NCBI GenBank assembly: GCA_024644235.1
Contig: JAHELJ010000004.1
Span: 174,159-238,158, forward strand
DNA from: Lewinellaceae bacterium
GTDB taxonomy: Bacteria > Bacteroidota > Bacteroidia > Chitinophagales > Saprospiraceae
DNA: 64,000 nucleotides
Reading direction: 5' to 3'
Program-made: the position numbers and the translations under genes
Part shown: in pieces, positions 19,918 through 29,562 of the stretch
Layout: the number at the start of each line of letters is the position of its first letter
How positions within the stretch are numbered: position 1 is the stretch's first letter
Notes under the pieces: generated by a model
What the model was told of the DNA's origin: nothing
Database searches by the model: none
Seen by the model: the letters and a program-made list of their open reading frames with translations, nothing else

Positions 19918-20436
19918 ATGAATACCACCCGTCATAAGGTGGCCGTGACAGGTCCTGAATCATCTGGTAAAACGACCCTGTCAAAGGCACTGAGTGAATC
20001 TCTATCCCTACCACTGGTACCTGAGTTTGCCCGAATTTACTTGACCTTGAAGCATGAAGCATACAAGTATCATGATTTGATATATATGGCCAGGGTCCAG
20101 CGCATCATGGAGGATCTTTATTTAGGGACTGAACATCTATCCATCATTTGCGATACGTCAATGCTCGATATTCTAGTGTGGTCCAAGGTTAAATATGGCA
20201 GGGTAGACTCTTCCATTGAGGAGAATATCAATCAGCGTTATTCAGCCTTTCTACTGTGCAAGCCTGACATGCCTTGGGAAAGCGACCCTCTGCGGGAGAA
20301 TGCGGATGCACAGTGGGATCTTTACCAGCTCTTTCTCAACTATTTGCAAGATCATAATCTGCCGTTTGTTGAGTTGGGCGGAGGCGAGTCTGAGAGGCTT
20401 AGGATTTCCACTGAATTTGTTTCTGCATTTTGCTGA
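19918..20436 (+). CDS. NadR-like P-loop kinase/ATPase
   Basis: This is a 172-aa soluble P-loop protein of the type forming the ribosylnicotinamide-kinase half of NadR (AAA_28-like). Features are a Walker A in KVAVTGPESSGKTTLSKALS, VPEFARIYL directly after the P-loop helix, a Walker-B-like IICDTSMLDILVW and a lid region PDMPWESDPLRENADAQWD. The adenylyltransferase half is absent. Start 19918 is preferred, since the longer frame runs antisense through the divergent gene. A small hairpin (ACCATG 19887-19892 with CATGGT 19900-19905) lies just upstream. The next feature is a TPP riboswitch, so a vitamin-salvage kinase is plausible. The substrate (nicotinamide riboside or a thiamine-related compound) is uncertain. 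Confidence 0.8.
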   Translation: MNTTRHKVAVTGPESSGKTTLSKALSESLSLPLVPEFARIYLTLKHEAYKYHDLIYMARVQRIMEDLYLGTEHLSIICDTSMLDILVWSKVKYGRVDSSIEENINQRYSAFLLCKPDMPWESDPLRENADAQWDLYQLFLNYLQDHNLPFVELGGGESERLRISTEFVSAFC

Positions 20437-20445
20437 CTGAATTGG

Positions 20446-20453
20446 TACCTTTG
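20446..20453 (+). promoter_or_regulatory. Promoter -7 element for the TPP-riboswitch transcript
   Basis: TACCTTTG is an exact TAnnTTTG match 10 bases after the kinase stop codon. The expected start point is near 20460, directly before the aptamer. TTCTG at 20421-20425, with a 20-base gap, is a weak -33 candidate. Confidence 0.6.
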
Positions 20454-20461
20454 CCTCAATT

Positions 20462-20606
20462 ACTCACCATGGGGTGCCTTATCTTCGCTTTGAGCTGAAG
20501 ATTGAAATCAGGCTGAGATCAGACCCATAGCTCAGAAAGTAAGCATCTGAGCTGGAACCTGCCCGGATAATGCCGGAGAGGGACGAAGATACGTCTCATG
20601 ATGAGT
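20462..20606 (+). ncRNA. TPP (thi-box) riboswitch
   Basis: The conserved blocks of the thiamine pyrophosphate aptamer appear in order: GGGGTGCC (20471-20478), GCTGAGA (20512-20518), ACCC (20523-20526), GAACCTG (20555-20561), GGATAATGCC (20565-20574) and AGAGGGA (20577-20583). The closing helix looks unusual. After AGGGA there is a small hairpin (GACG 20582-20585 with CGTC 20592-20595). The best partner for ACTCACCATG (20462-20471) is then CATGATGAGT (20597-20606), with one mismatch. No terminator U-run follows, and the receptor ATG is 27 bases further on. TPP binding probably represses the downstream receptor, perhaps at translation (inference). Confidence 0.93.
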
Positions 20607-20632
20607 GTTTTGTTGCAAAAATCAAAACGATC

Positions 20633-23053
20633 ATGAGTCTAATCCGCACCATATTATCGACAGTTTTTCTGGTAACCGCTGAATTTGCTTTTTCTCAATT
20701 TGACATACGTATCGTTGTTCAAGACGGCAATGGCTATCCTGTCCCTTCACTGCATGTGATGCTAGATTCACTTCACGGGACAACTGATGATGAAGGTTCG
20801 GTAGTATTCATACTCGAGAAATCAGGCACCTACCTGCTAGAGATCCGGGGTATAGGTATCAAAACAAGAAGGGACACTCTCTGGATTGACGGTGATGAAG
20901 AACGAGCTTTTCAGGTTAGTGCTCAGGTTTATGACTTATCAACAATCGAGTTGATTGGATCGTGGGTCAAACCCGACCAACCATTCACCTACACCAATCA
21001 AACCCATGAAGAATTTGAAAATCGAAACATGGGGCAGGATGTGCCTTATCTTCTCAAGAGTTTGCCTTCGACAGTGGTCACTTCAGACGCAGGGACAGGT
21101 ATTGGCTACACCGGCCTGCGCATCAGAGGAAGTGACCCCAGCCGGATTAATGTGACTATCGACGGAGTTCCCTTGAATGATTCAGAGTCCCAGGGAGTGT
21201 TCTGGGTTGATCTACCGGACTTTGTCAGTTCCACGGAGGCAATCCAGGTACAAAGGGGTGTGGGCACTTCCACACATGGGGCTGGGGCCTTCGGAGGAAC
21301 GATCAATCTCGCAACCAACGCTGTAGAAGTTGAACCTTATGCAGAACTATCTGCATCGGGAGGGTCGTTTAATACCTTTCGAGGAACCTTGAAACTTGGT
21401 AGCGGCATACTTGGCAACCATTTTACGTTCGACGGGCGGGCTTCAGCCATTCGATCCGATGGCTATATCGACCGGGGTTCGGCAGACCTGAAGTCCTTCT
21501 TCCTGTCAGGGAAGTATATTGAAGATCGGCAGTCCCTTCGGGTGAATCTCTTTTCGGGAAAGGAAATTACATATCAGGCCTGGAATGGTGTTCCGGTACA
21601 ATATATCAGCACAGATAGAACATATAATGGAGCAGGTCTGCGCCCAGATGGATCATTTCATGAAGATCAGGTGGACAATTATCGACAGACTCATCTGCAT
21701 ATGCACTACACCAGATCACTTGCTGATGAGTTATTAGGTAAGGTTAGTCTGCACTATACCAAGGGGAAGGGTTATTTTGAGCTATATCAGATCGGTCAGG
21801 ATCTGAGCGATTTTGGAATTGATCAATTAGAATCAGACCTGATCGAACGCCGCTGGCTTGATAATGACTTCTACGGGATAATCTTCTCGCTTCATTCGAA
21901 ACCATCAGAAAAGCCTTTTACCTGGACTTTTGGCGGTGGCTGGAATCAATATCTGGGGGATCATTTTGGTGAGGTTATCTGGACGCCCAGGTTCGATCTA
22001 ACTACTGGGCCATGGGAATACTATCGCAACGATGCGATCAAGAGAGATTGGAACATCTACTTTCAGTATCAACGAAGGTTGCTGGAAGGTTTAAACCTTT
22101 TCACAGATCTGCAGTTGAGGACTGTAAACTACCGGTTCTTGGGGTTCAATGAGCAGCTGGCTCCGGCTGATCAAAGAGATGTGCTTCATTTCTTCAATCC
22201 TAAACTGGGACTGGTCTACCATCGTGGTGAGACTACCTGGTACTACTCTGCGGCAGTGGCGCAAAGGGAACCTAATCGGTCAGACTATACTGGATCCAGC
22301 CCAGGCAGCAGACCAGAAGCTGAATTCCTGATTGATCACGAGTTGGGCCTGCGCATGAGCAATAACAAATCTACTTTTGGCATGAACTTATTCTACATGA
22401 AGTACCGCGACCAATTGGTTTTGACAGGTAAGCTGAATGATGTAGGTGAATATGTTAGGACAAATGTACCAGACAGTTATCGGACAGGAGTTGAGCTGGT
22501 AGCCAATGTTAGTTTATTCGATAACTTTCATTTGAACGGAAATGCCACATTCAGTGTAAATCGCATCAGATCGTTTGTTGAGTTCATAGATGATTGGGAC
22601 ACGGGAGGTCAGCTAGAAGTTATCCACGATGATAGTCGCATTGCCTTCAGTCCAGGTGCGATGGGCAATCTGTCATTAGCCTGGGATTTTATCCAGGGCA
22701 GAAAGTCTGCCTGGCAAGCTAATTTCATGCACCAGTATGTCGGATCACAATATCTTGACAATACTGAGTCTGATGCGTCGCGTCTAGAGGGGTATCAACA
22801 GTCGGATCTCGGATTGACAGTGACTTTTAACCCACAGCGGTCGGAAAATATCCGGGTGAACTTATTAATTAGAAATTTATTTGATAATCAGATAATTACG
22901 AATGGCTGGATTTATCGTTTCCAGTCTTCTTTCTATGATGCCCGACCAGATGATCCTTATGCCAGACTGGAAGGTGGAAATACTTTTAATCTGACCGGCT
23001 ACTATCCCCAGGCTGGGATTAATGCATTGATTGGACTGATCGTACGGTTTTAG
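20633..23053 (+). CDS. TonB-dependent outer-membrane receptor, probable thiamine/precursor uptake
   Basis: This is an 806-aa TonB-dependent receptor. A signal peptide (TILSTVFLVTAEFAFS) is followed by a carboxypeptidase-regulatory-like beta domain (VVQDGNGYPVPSLHVML). Next comes the plug domain (GYTGLRIRGSDPSRINVTID, VQRGVGTSTHGAGAFGGTIN), then a 22-strand-type barrel ending in Phe (ALIGLIVRF) for BAM-dependent insertion. ATG 20633 is used because the in-frame ATG 20570 lies within the aptamer core. The TPP riboswitch in its leader makes thiamine or a precursor the likely ligand; thi-box-controlled receptors are known in Bacteroidetes. A PnuT-type inner-membrane permease, often the partner, is not adjacent. 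The stop overlaps the convergent gene by 4 bases. Confidence 0.92.
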   Translation: MSLIRTILSTVFLVTAEFAFSQFDIRIVVQDGNGYPVPSLHVMLDSLHGTTDDEGSVVFILEKSGTYLLEIRGIGIKTRRDTLWIDGDEERAFQVSAQVYDLSTIELIGSWVKPDQPFTYTNQTHEEFENRNMGQDVPYLLKSLPSTVVTSDAGTGIGYTGLRIRGSDPSRINVTIDGVPLNDSESQGVFWVDLPDFVSSTEAIQVQRGVGTSTHGAGAFGGTINLATNAVEVEPYAELSASGGSFNTFRGTLKLGSGILGNHFTFDGRASAIRSDGYIDRGSADLKSFFLSGKYIEDRQSLRVNLFSGKEITYQAWNGVPVQYISTDRTYNGAGLRPDGSFHEDQVDNYRQTHLHMHYTRSLADELLGKVSLHYTKGKGYFELYQIGQDLSDFGIDQLESDLIERRWLDNDFYGIIFSLHSKPSEKPFTWTFGGGWNQYLGDHFGEVIWTPRFDLTTGPWEYYRNDAIKRDWNIYFQYQRRLLEGLNLFTDLQLRTVNYRFLGFNEQLAPADQRDVLHFFNPKLGLVYHRGETTWYYSAAVAQREPNRSDYTGSSPGSRPEAEFLIDHELGLRMSNNKSTFGMNLFYMKYRDQLVLTGKLNDVGEYVRTNVPDSYRTGVELVANVSLFDNFHLNGNATFSVNRIRSFVEFIDDWDTGGQLEVIHDDSRIAFSPGAMGNLSLAWDFIQGRKSAWQANFMHQYVGSQYLDNTESDASRLEGYQQSDLGLTVTFNPQRSENIRVNLLIRNLFDNQIITNGWIYRFQSSFYDARPDDPYARLEGGNTFNLTGYYPQAGINALIGLIVRF

Positions 23054-23622
23054 AACCTGTAAGTGAATCCTACCCGAACCACCAAAGGTATCTCAAGAGA
23101 ATTGGGATCTTCCAGAAAGTTGTACAACAAATAGATTTCGGATGCAAACCTGCCCCCAGAGTTGTATCCAGCTCCCATATAAAAGTTGTTTTCGGTTTCC
23201 CTGATGATGATCGGTATTCCATTCAAATTTCTCGCTGGATTCTTTTCGCTTGCAATTTCGTATTCGACATGGCCAAAAATCTGGGAAAAGAACTTGTATC
23301 GTGCGAAAAGTGCGCCGGAAATTTCTATAGGGTTGAATTTGTAGATTTGGTTATCAATACCTCTGGAACGGATATGCTGGTAGGCAATGCCGAGTCTGGG
23401 TCCGATCGAAAATTCATCTGTGATCTTATATCCAGCCATAGGAAATAGGGCCAGAAGGAAGGCGCTTTGGCCGCTAAAAGACTGAAATCCCAGTCCTACA
23501 GATCCGCCATACCACATCACCTCCCGAAAATCGGTATCTTTTTTGCTTCTGTTTTGGGTGTATGAATTGATCCAAAGAACTGATAATAAGATACTTAGTA
23601 TTAAGGCTTTTGTGATATTCAT
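23050..23622 (-). CDS. Small outer-membrane beta-barrel protein
   Basis: This is a 190-aa exported protein. A signal peptide (ALILSILLSVLWINSYTQ) is followed by alternating amphipathic strands such as WYGGSVGLGFQSFSGQSAFL, FSIGPRLGIAYQHIRS and NNFYMGAGYNSGGRF, ending VVRVGFTYRF with the terminal Phe of a BAM substrate. It resembles the broad OmpX/OmpA-barrel-like families of Bacteroidetes, without a specific match. It converges on the thiamine receptor and overlaps its stop codon by 4 bases. Function unknown. Confidence 0.8.
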   Translation of the reverse strand: MNITKALILSILLSVLWINSYTQNRSKKDTDFREVMWYGGSVGLGFQSFSGQSAFLLALFPMAGYKITDEFSIGPRLGIAYQHIRSRGIDNQIYKFNPIEISGALFARYKFFSQIFGHVEYEIASEKNPARNLNGIPIIIRETENNFYMGAGYNSGGRFASEIYLLYNFLEDPNSLEIPLVVRVGFTYRF

Positions 23623-23785
23623 GGTTATATCCGTCTTATTGTCGGTGACCTAAAAATAATAACGAATCAGTAACCAAAATGTCCCGGTCAGGTAAAAGCA
23701 AAAAGTTAAACCGAATTGAGCCACAATTAAAACTGCTCTGGGTTCATTATAATAGCGAGAACACCCTAAATCTGACGTTCTGGCC

Positions 23786-26700
23786 ATGAGCTTCATCCTC
23801 CGATTAGTCTTTGTTTGTCTTGCCATAGTGTTCCAAATTCCTGGACTTTGGTCTCAATGCAGCATACCTGCTGGCATTCCAACAACGGATCTTACTACTA
23901 GGGTAGGATATATCCGGGTAACGGGAGCAATCAATAATGATCTGTCAAATCCAGGCCAGGGGATCTGCGGGATCCATATTAGATTCAGGCACGCTTCAGT
24001 AGGTGATCTTCGGTTGCGGTTGTTTACGCCATCTAATCAAGTCTTGAATCTGGTTGAATCAAAGGGATCCCGATCAACCGACGGCACTACCTGGGATATT
24101 CGATTTGTGCCGTGTGCAACATCTCCCATGCCCGATCAAAATGCATTGATTAAACCGGTATGGGATAGTGATCAGAATTGGGGAGAGAACAATAGCTATA
24201 CCGGTACTTATCATCCGCAGCAATGTTTGGAAACGATCAACCGCGGGCCTGTGAATGGACTCTGGACTTTGCAAGTGACTGACTTTACTCAGCTGGGATC
24301 AGGTGAAATTGAATCATTCATTATTGAGTTTTGTGACCAGCAAGGTATTATGTGTTCCACTTGCGAACTGGATGCAGGAAGGATAACTATCGATACCATA
24401 CCTGTATGTGGAGGAGATCCCTCCCTGGGAGCAATCCGGCTCTTTCCCACTTTCACCGGTGAGGGCCCTGATCCTTCCCTTTACGATTATCTATATGCCG
24501 TGGTGGCGGAAGACGGGACTGTCGTGAATATAACTGCGGTACCTGATCTTACTGGCTATTCAAAGGGGTTCTATCGTCTGCAAGGTATTTCTGTATTGAG
24601 GGAGGATTTGCCTTTGCTCCTGGGCTATATAGGAGAATCGCTCGCTCGACTGTCGGGAATAATTTCCAGATTTCAACCTGATTTTTGTGCCACCTTTTCG
24701 ACCGGATATCGGGTTTATGAGATACTTTCTGATGCAGGCACAATACACAGATCGCAGCTTTATGTTTGTGACAATAGTCCAATTGCATTTGACAATCAAA
24801 CCATTACCGAGCCCGGAACTTATAGTGCGACTTTGACATCATCACAGGGTTGTGATAGCCTGGTGGAATTGGTGGTACTAGCATTTGAAGCTAGAAGTCC
24901 GATCAGTAATCCTGGTATCCTGACTTGTTCGAACAAACCCCTGACCTTAAGCTGGACCAACAGCCAGTTTCCAATGACACCAAAGTACAGGTGGAGCACC
25001 GTGGATGGCAGTATTCTTGGTCAGAATCAATCGAACAACATCCAGATTGATTTGCCGGGAACCTATAATTTGCAAATTGCTCAAGGTGGTTGTGCCGACA
25101 CATTGGACATCACGATAACAGATGATGGAAGTCTACCCGATCTTGACCTGTCTGATGTGGTCATGGATTGTAGCAGTAATGTTGGAAATCTTCGGCCAGT
25201 GACCGATGCAACTTCGTTCAGCTGGGTTGGACCGAACGGATTTACTGCCAACACCAGGGATGTTGACGTGACCGAGCCGGGCAATTATACGATTACTGCC
25301 GTTGGAGCAAACTGTGCTGTAAGAAAGACAATTCAGGTCTCAGCAAACTTCGACCGACCTGGCATGACTACCGTAACGGGTGGTACACTACGCTGTGCCA
25401 ATGATTCTGTGCAGCTCAAGTTGGAGGTAGAAGATCAAGACATTAGTATCGCTTGGAGAGGTCCTGCAGGATTTACCTCGAGCGATCAGAATCCCTGGGT
25501 AAAGTTCCCCGGCGTCTATATAGTTCGGATCGAACGTCCAAATGGCTGTGCAAATGAAGAATCAGTTGACGTGATCAATATATTTCAAGAGCCCAGCGTG
25601 CAGATCACGGGGGTCACTCTTGACTGTGAGCGGCAGAGCGGAAGAATTAGCACTCAAATCAATGACAACAGATCGGCATTCCAATGGACCGGTCCCGGTG
25701 GGTTCACATCTCAGGACCAGTCTCCATTGGTCAATATGCCTGGTATGTACCAGGTGACAATTACAGACAGTCGTCAGTGTGAATATCAAGCCACTACGAC
25801 AGTCGATGTTGATACTATAGCCCCGACAGTGGCTGCAAGCGATATTCAGCTGGATTGCAGTGCAACAACGTTTACGCTGGGTGCAATATATACCTCACTA
25901 CACGATGCCAGATTTGTTTGGACTGGTCCAAATGGATATATCGCAAGAGAACTGGATGCGGTCGCTAGCCAGGCGGGCAGATATAGTATAACCGTCATTG
26001 ATCAAACCAATCAGTGTCTGGCCAGAACTTCCATTAATGTATGGGCCGATCCGGACCAACCAGAGCTCGAGACAGAATCTGGAGCTCTTAATTGTGCCCA
26101 GAATCAGGATACGCTCATTTTGGGAATTTCAAACTGCTCTGGTTGTATGATTAGTTGGTCAGGTCCTGGAGGGTTTACTTCTGACAACGACACGGTCGTT
26201 GTTGGTCTTGAAGGAGAGTACAGGGCTGAAGTAGTCAGCAGCAGTGGATGCAGGGCAACCGGCTTCTTCAATGTAGTGGAAAATACAACACCCCGACCTA
26301 AGATGTTGAGAAGTATTCCGATTGGTTGCACTACACCTGGGAGGGCGGTACTAGACAACTTTACCACCTTTCCCTCCTTATTCTGGATCGATTCCATCAC
26401 AAATGAAAGATTTGACAATGCTCGATTTGTGGATGTCAGTCAACCCACAACTTTATTCCTAGTGGCCACCGATCGCAACCACTGCACTGATACTCAGAGG
26501 GTTGAAATTGCATTGAACGATCAAGCCCCAGATTTTGACTTCTTATTAGACACTATCAATTGTGCCAACAGCCAGGTGAATATCGCCGTCAGGACCCGTA
26601 ATTATTCCCTAGGACAGATTGCTCAATATGAGTGGACATTGCCTGATGGCAATGCTACTAACTCTCCAGTAGCTGTAGTAGATGAATCCGGGGATATCCG

Positions 26701-29182
26701 CCTCCGACTCACGATGAGGAATGGTTGCGTCGGTGCTATAAGTGGTACTGTTCCCAGTGATTTTAGTACTCCTGATCTGGAAGCTCTGGGAGGTTCGTTT
26801 AGTTGTAGTGGGCCGGGCCAGCAGCTGGACTATATTTCAGAAACTGCACCATTACTTACACAATGGAGGGGGCCAGGGGGTTACCGGTCTACATTCGATA
26901 GGCCAGTGGTGAATGTGCCCGGTCTTTATACGCTGGATATACTCGGTTCAAATGGCTGCCCAGCCAGAGATACGGCACTGGTAACGTATAGTGATCCACT
27001 CCCTACACTGGATTTGGCAGGAGATACGATTACCTGCTATGACACCATTGGCAACATTGGATTTGTCACCAATGCCGTGAATCCAATCTTCAGATGGATA
27101 GATCCTGGAGGCAGAGTGAATCTTAATCAGGATATTGCCACCACCCTTGTCGGACCCTATCAATTGGAGCTGACAGACCAGAATGGTTGTGAAATTCGGG
27201 GTATGGTTTCTGTGGAAATCGATACCATTTCTGTAGGCCAGGTCATCTCATCGGATTTAATCAGTTGTCACAATCCCATGACTGTGTTGAAAATCGACAC
27301 CATCCATCCCCAGATCACCTATCTATGGCTATTTGATTCCATTGTTATTTCTGATGAAGCAGAGCCTGCCGTTGATCTGGGTGGTTCATATCAGTTGATA
27401 ACCACTAATCAGAATGGCTGCACCCGGATCATTGATCACATCGTAGAAGCAGATACAGTACGACCTGTCTTTGCACTCACGGGCGATACTCTGGATTGTT
27501 CAACTCCTCGTCTCAATCTCATTCCGGCACCAAGGTTAGGCACCTGGAAATACGATTGGACTGGTCCGGATGGATTTACCAGTGACCGCGGTCTTCCGCT
27601 CATCACTGAGCCAGGTGTGTATCGGTTGACCACAGAAGGTCGTAATGGATGCCGGTTTGAAGATAGTGTAGTCATAGGGTCTGACCAGAATGTACCGGAA
27701 GTTTTTGTCGAAAACACATTCATTCCATGTAACGGAAATCCGGCCACGCTTGTTTATACCTCACCAGATGCTCCTTCGGAGATCAGCTGGTTTGGACCAA
27801 ATGGTTTCTTCCAGCAAGATTCTATCGTTCAAACTCTGATGGCAGGCCTTTACTTTCTTATCGCCAAAGGTGACAACGGATGTGAAAGACTTGATTCAAT
27901 CGTCGTTAGCGGCGAGCCGAATTTGGAGGTTCCTGAAATCGATAGTCAGAATGTTGATTGTGCCCACAACTTAGCAACGCTGGAGGTGGTAGATCCTCGC
28001 CCAGAGTTCACCTATGTTTGGAGTGATCCACTTGGCAATACACTTATGGACACTGTATTAGAGACTACAATCGCTGGTACCTATATCATTGAAAGCATTC
28101 ATGAATCAAGTGATTGCAGATTGATTGACTCGATCCAGGTGCTGATCGATACGGCTGCACCCATGATCAGCGCATTTACGCTGGATTCAATAGTTTGTGA
28201 CCACCGCCGCATTTTACTCGAATCGGAGACAAATGAAGTGGTGTTATATCAATGGTCAACAGATAGTGGATCAATCGTCAGTGATCCTGAAGGTAGTGCA
28301 GTTTGGATTGATAGTGTAGGGCTTTACCAGCTCCTGGTCACAAATCCACGAAATTCCTGTACCAATCAGACGGAACTTCTTGTGTTGGAAAGACCTCATA
28401 ACCTCAATGGTCTGGAATTGGAAATCAGCGATGCCAGCTGCTATGGTGATAATAACGGTCTGATCTTGATAAATGGCCCGGTAGGAGGGAGTGGGCCATA
28501 TCTCTATTCCTTGGATGGAGGAATGAACTTCACTGAATCCACTACATTTCAGAATCTGGTACCAGATACTTTTGAATTGACAGTGATGGATGTCAATGGT
28601 TGTCTTTATGACTCCACAGTGGTGGTGGATAGACTTCCTAGATTTGAATTGGACATAGGCTCGGACACAAGCATTCAGCTCGGTGATTCTCTTACTCTGT
28701 CGGGACAAGTGTCTTTATCCGACAGTCTTTTGGGTTCTGTCACCTGGTATCTACCTGATCAACTTGACTGTTTTGACTGTCTTGAGCAATCAATTAAGCC
28801 ACTTGAATCAACAGTGATTCTGGTGAAGGTTCAGTCTCAGTATGGCTGTGTGGAATGGGATACCATGTTTGTGACGGTGTCGGATCAGAGGGAAGTGTTC
28901 GTCCCCAATGCTTTCACACCCAATGGCGATGGGATCAATGACTTTGCAGAGGTATTCCCAGGAACCAACATTGTCGAGGTCGAAGTATTTGAAATATTTG
29001 ATCGTTGGGGAAACAATGTATTCGGGGCTTCCAATTTTGCCGCAGGGGATATCGTTGCCAGATGGGACGGAAACTACCGGAATCAACCGCTAAATCCTGG
29101 AATGTTTGTATATCTCCTGAAAGTTCGTGATGTGCGTGGAGAGATCAAACATCAAGTGGGTGAGATATCCCTTATAAGATAA
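23786..29182 (+). CDS. Large secreted multi-Ig/SprB-repeat adhesin-like protein, type B sorting tail
   Basis: This is a 1798-aa secreted protein. A signal peptide (LVFVCLAIVFQIPGLWSQ) is followed by a proprotein-convertase P-domain-like unit (about 25-185, with GDLRLRLFTPSNQVLNLVES and GLWTLQVTDFTQLGSGEIES). About 15 diverged Ig/PKD-like units of about 80-90 aa then run from near residue 370 to 1550. They are marked by W-x-GPxGF (for example FQWTGPGGFTSQDQSPLVNM), PGxYxVT and a closing xGC. One SprB-type repeat follows (SDASCYGDNNGLILINGPVG). The C-terminal gliding-motility-type domain has VFVPNAFTPNGDGINDFAEV and FEIFDRWGNNVFG. It is likely a cell-surface adhesin or matrix protein exported by the type IX system. 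It stands alone on its strand. Confidence 0.9.
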   Translation: MSFILRLVFVCLAIVFQIPGLWSQCSIPAGIPTTDLTTRVGYIRVTGAINNDLSNPGQGICGIHIRFRHASVGDLRLRLFTPSNQVLNLVESKGSRSTDGTTWDIRFVPCATSPMPDQNALIKPVWDSDQNWGENNSYTGTYHPQQCLETINRGPVNGLWTLQVTDFTQLGSGEIESFIIEFCDQQGIMCSTCELDAGRITIDTIPVCGGDPSLGAIRLFPTFTGEGPDPSLYDYLYAVVAEDGTVVNITAVPDLTGYSKGFYRLQGISVLREDLPLLLGYIGESLARLSGIISRFQPDFCATFSTGYRVYEILSDAGTIHRSQLYVCDNSPIAFDNQTITEPGTYSATLTSSQGCDSLVELVVLAFEARSPISNPGILTCSNKPLTLSWTNSQFPMTPKYRWSTVDGSILGQNQSNNIQIDLPGTYNLQIAQGGCADTLDITITDDGSLPDLDLSDVVMDCSSNVGNLRPVTDATSFSWVGPNGFTANTRDVDVTEPGNYTITAVGANCAVRKTIQVSANFDRPGMTTVTGGTLRCANDSVQLKLEVEDQDISIAWRGPAGFTSSDQNPWVKFPGVYIVRIERPNGCANEESVDVINIFQEPSVQITGVTLDCERQSGRISTQINDNRSAFQWTGPGGFTSQDQSPLVNMPGMYQVTITDSRQCEYQATTTVDVDTIAPTVAASDIQLDCSATTFTLGAIYTSLHDARFVWTGPNGYIARELDAVASQAGRYSITVIDQTNQCLARTSINVWADPDQPELETESGALNCAQNQDTLILGISNCSGCMISWSGPGGFTSDNDTVVVGLEGEYRAEVVSSSGCRATGFFNVVENTTPRPKMLRSIPIGCTTPGRAVLDNFTTFPSLFWIDSITNERFDNARFVDVSQPTTLFLVATDRNHCTDTQRVEIALNDQAPDFDFLLDTINCANSQVNIAVRTRNYSLGQIAQYEWTLPDGNATNSPVAVVDESGDIRLRLTMRNGCVGAISGTVPSDFSTPDLEALGGSFSCSGPGQQLDYISETAPLLTQWRGPGGYRSTFDRPVVNVPGLYTLDILGSNGCPARDTALVTYSDPLPTLDLAGDTITCYDTIGNIGFVTNAVNPIFRWIDPGGRVNLNQDIATTLVGPYQLELTDQNGCEIRGMVSVEIDTISVGQVISSDLISCHNPMTVLKIDTIHPQITYLWLFDSIVISDEAEPAVDLGGSYQLITTNQNGCTRIIDHIVEADTVRPVFALTGDTLDCSTPRLNLIPAPRLGTWKYDWTGPDGFTSDRGLPLITEPGVYRLTTEGRNGCRFEDSVVIGSDQNVPEVFVENTFIPCNGNPATLVYTSPDAPSEISWFGPNGFFQQDSIVQTLMAGLYFLIAKGDNGCERLDSIVVSGEPNLEVPEIDSQNVDCAHNLATLEVVDPRPEFTYVWSDPLGNTLMDTVLETTIAGTYIIESIHESSDCRLIDSIQVLIDTAAPMISAFTLDSIVCDHRRILLESETNEVVLYQWSTDSGSIVSDPEGSAVWIDSVGLYQLLVTNPRNSCTNQTELLVLERPHNLNGLELEISDASCYGDNNGLILINGPVGGSGPYLYSLDGGMNFTESTTFQNLVPDTFELTVMDVNGCLYDSTVVVDRLPRFELDIGSDTSIQLGDSLTLSGQVSLSDSLLGSVTWYLPDQLDCFDCLEQSIKPLESTVILVKVQSQYGCVEWDTMFVTVSDQREVFVPNAFTPNGDGINDFAEVFPGTNIVEVEVFEIFDRWGNNVFGASNFAAGDIVARWDGNYRNQPLNPGMFVYLLKVRDVRGEIKHQVGEISLIR

Positions 29183-29206
29183 AAGGCCATCCTTGTGGAC
29201 GGCCTT
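29183..29206 (+). terminator. Hairpin after the 1798-aa gene
   Basis: AAGGCCATCC (29183-29192) pairs with GGACGGCCTT (29197-29206) around a TTGT loop with one A-C mismatch. A TTTTT stretch comes only about 10 bases later. It lies between convergent genes and is a probable but not ideal terminator. Confidence 0.6.
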
Positions 29207-29238
29207 CTACCTTGATTTTTCGTTCTTTCTCCGCGTGC

Positions 29239-29562
29239 TTAATCCAGTTCTACCACTTTGGCACTTTTAGCAATTCTGGCAACGGCATTGATACCATTTT
29301 CACATGATGCTTTGGATTTGTACAGTTGGCTGGTTCCAATCACTTGCTTGTTTGCAGCTAGCAAGTTGAACATATGCCGACCATCCTTAGCAGTTTTTCT
29401 CTCGTAGCGCGACTTCTTATCTGCATTTGTTTTGACAGATTTAACACCGTTCATACATGATGATCTTGAGGCATATCCCTGCCCTGTTAAAATGGTTTGT
29501 CCATTTCTGGCCTTCAAACGAAAATAGTGCTTGCCCTTGCTTTTGTACACTTCGAATTTCAT
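29239..29562 (-). CDS. YegP/DUF1508-family protein
   Basis: This is a 107-aa small soluble protein made of two tandem copies of the DUF1508 unit: MKFEVYKSKGKHYFRLKARN...GQGYASRSSCMNGV, then SRYERKTAKDGRHMFNLLAA...TSQLYKSKASCENGI. Each unit has a strand-rich start and a helix with the xSxxSCxNGI signature. The molecular role of the family is not established. A TATCTTTA element (29601-29608, minus strand), one base off the -7 consensus, lies upstream. It converges with the large surface-protein gene. Confidence 0.88.
   Translation of the reverse strand: MKFEVYKSKGKHYFRLKARNGQTILTGQGYASRSSCMNGVKSVKTNADKKSRYERKTAKDGRHMFNLLAANKQVIGTSQLYKSKASCENGINAVARIAKSAKVVELD

Noticed and set aside
20570..20632. 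Longer start (ATG 20570) for the TonB-dependent receptor
   Set aside because: This ATG is part of the conserved GGATAATGCC core of the TPP aptamer. ATG 20633 gives a proper signal peptide.
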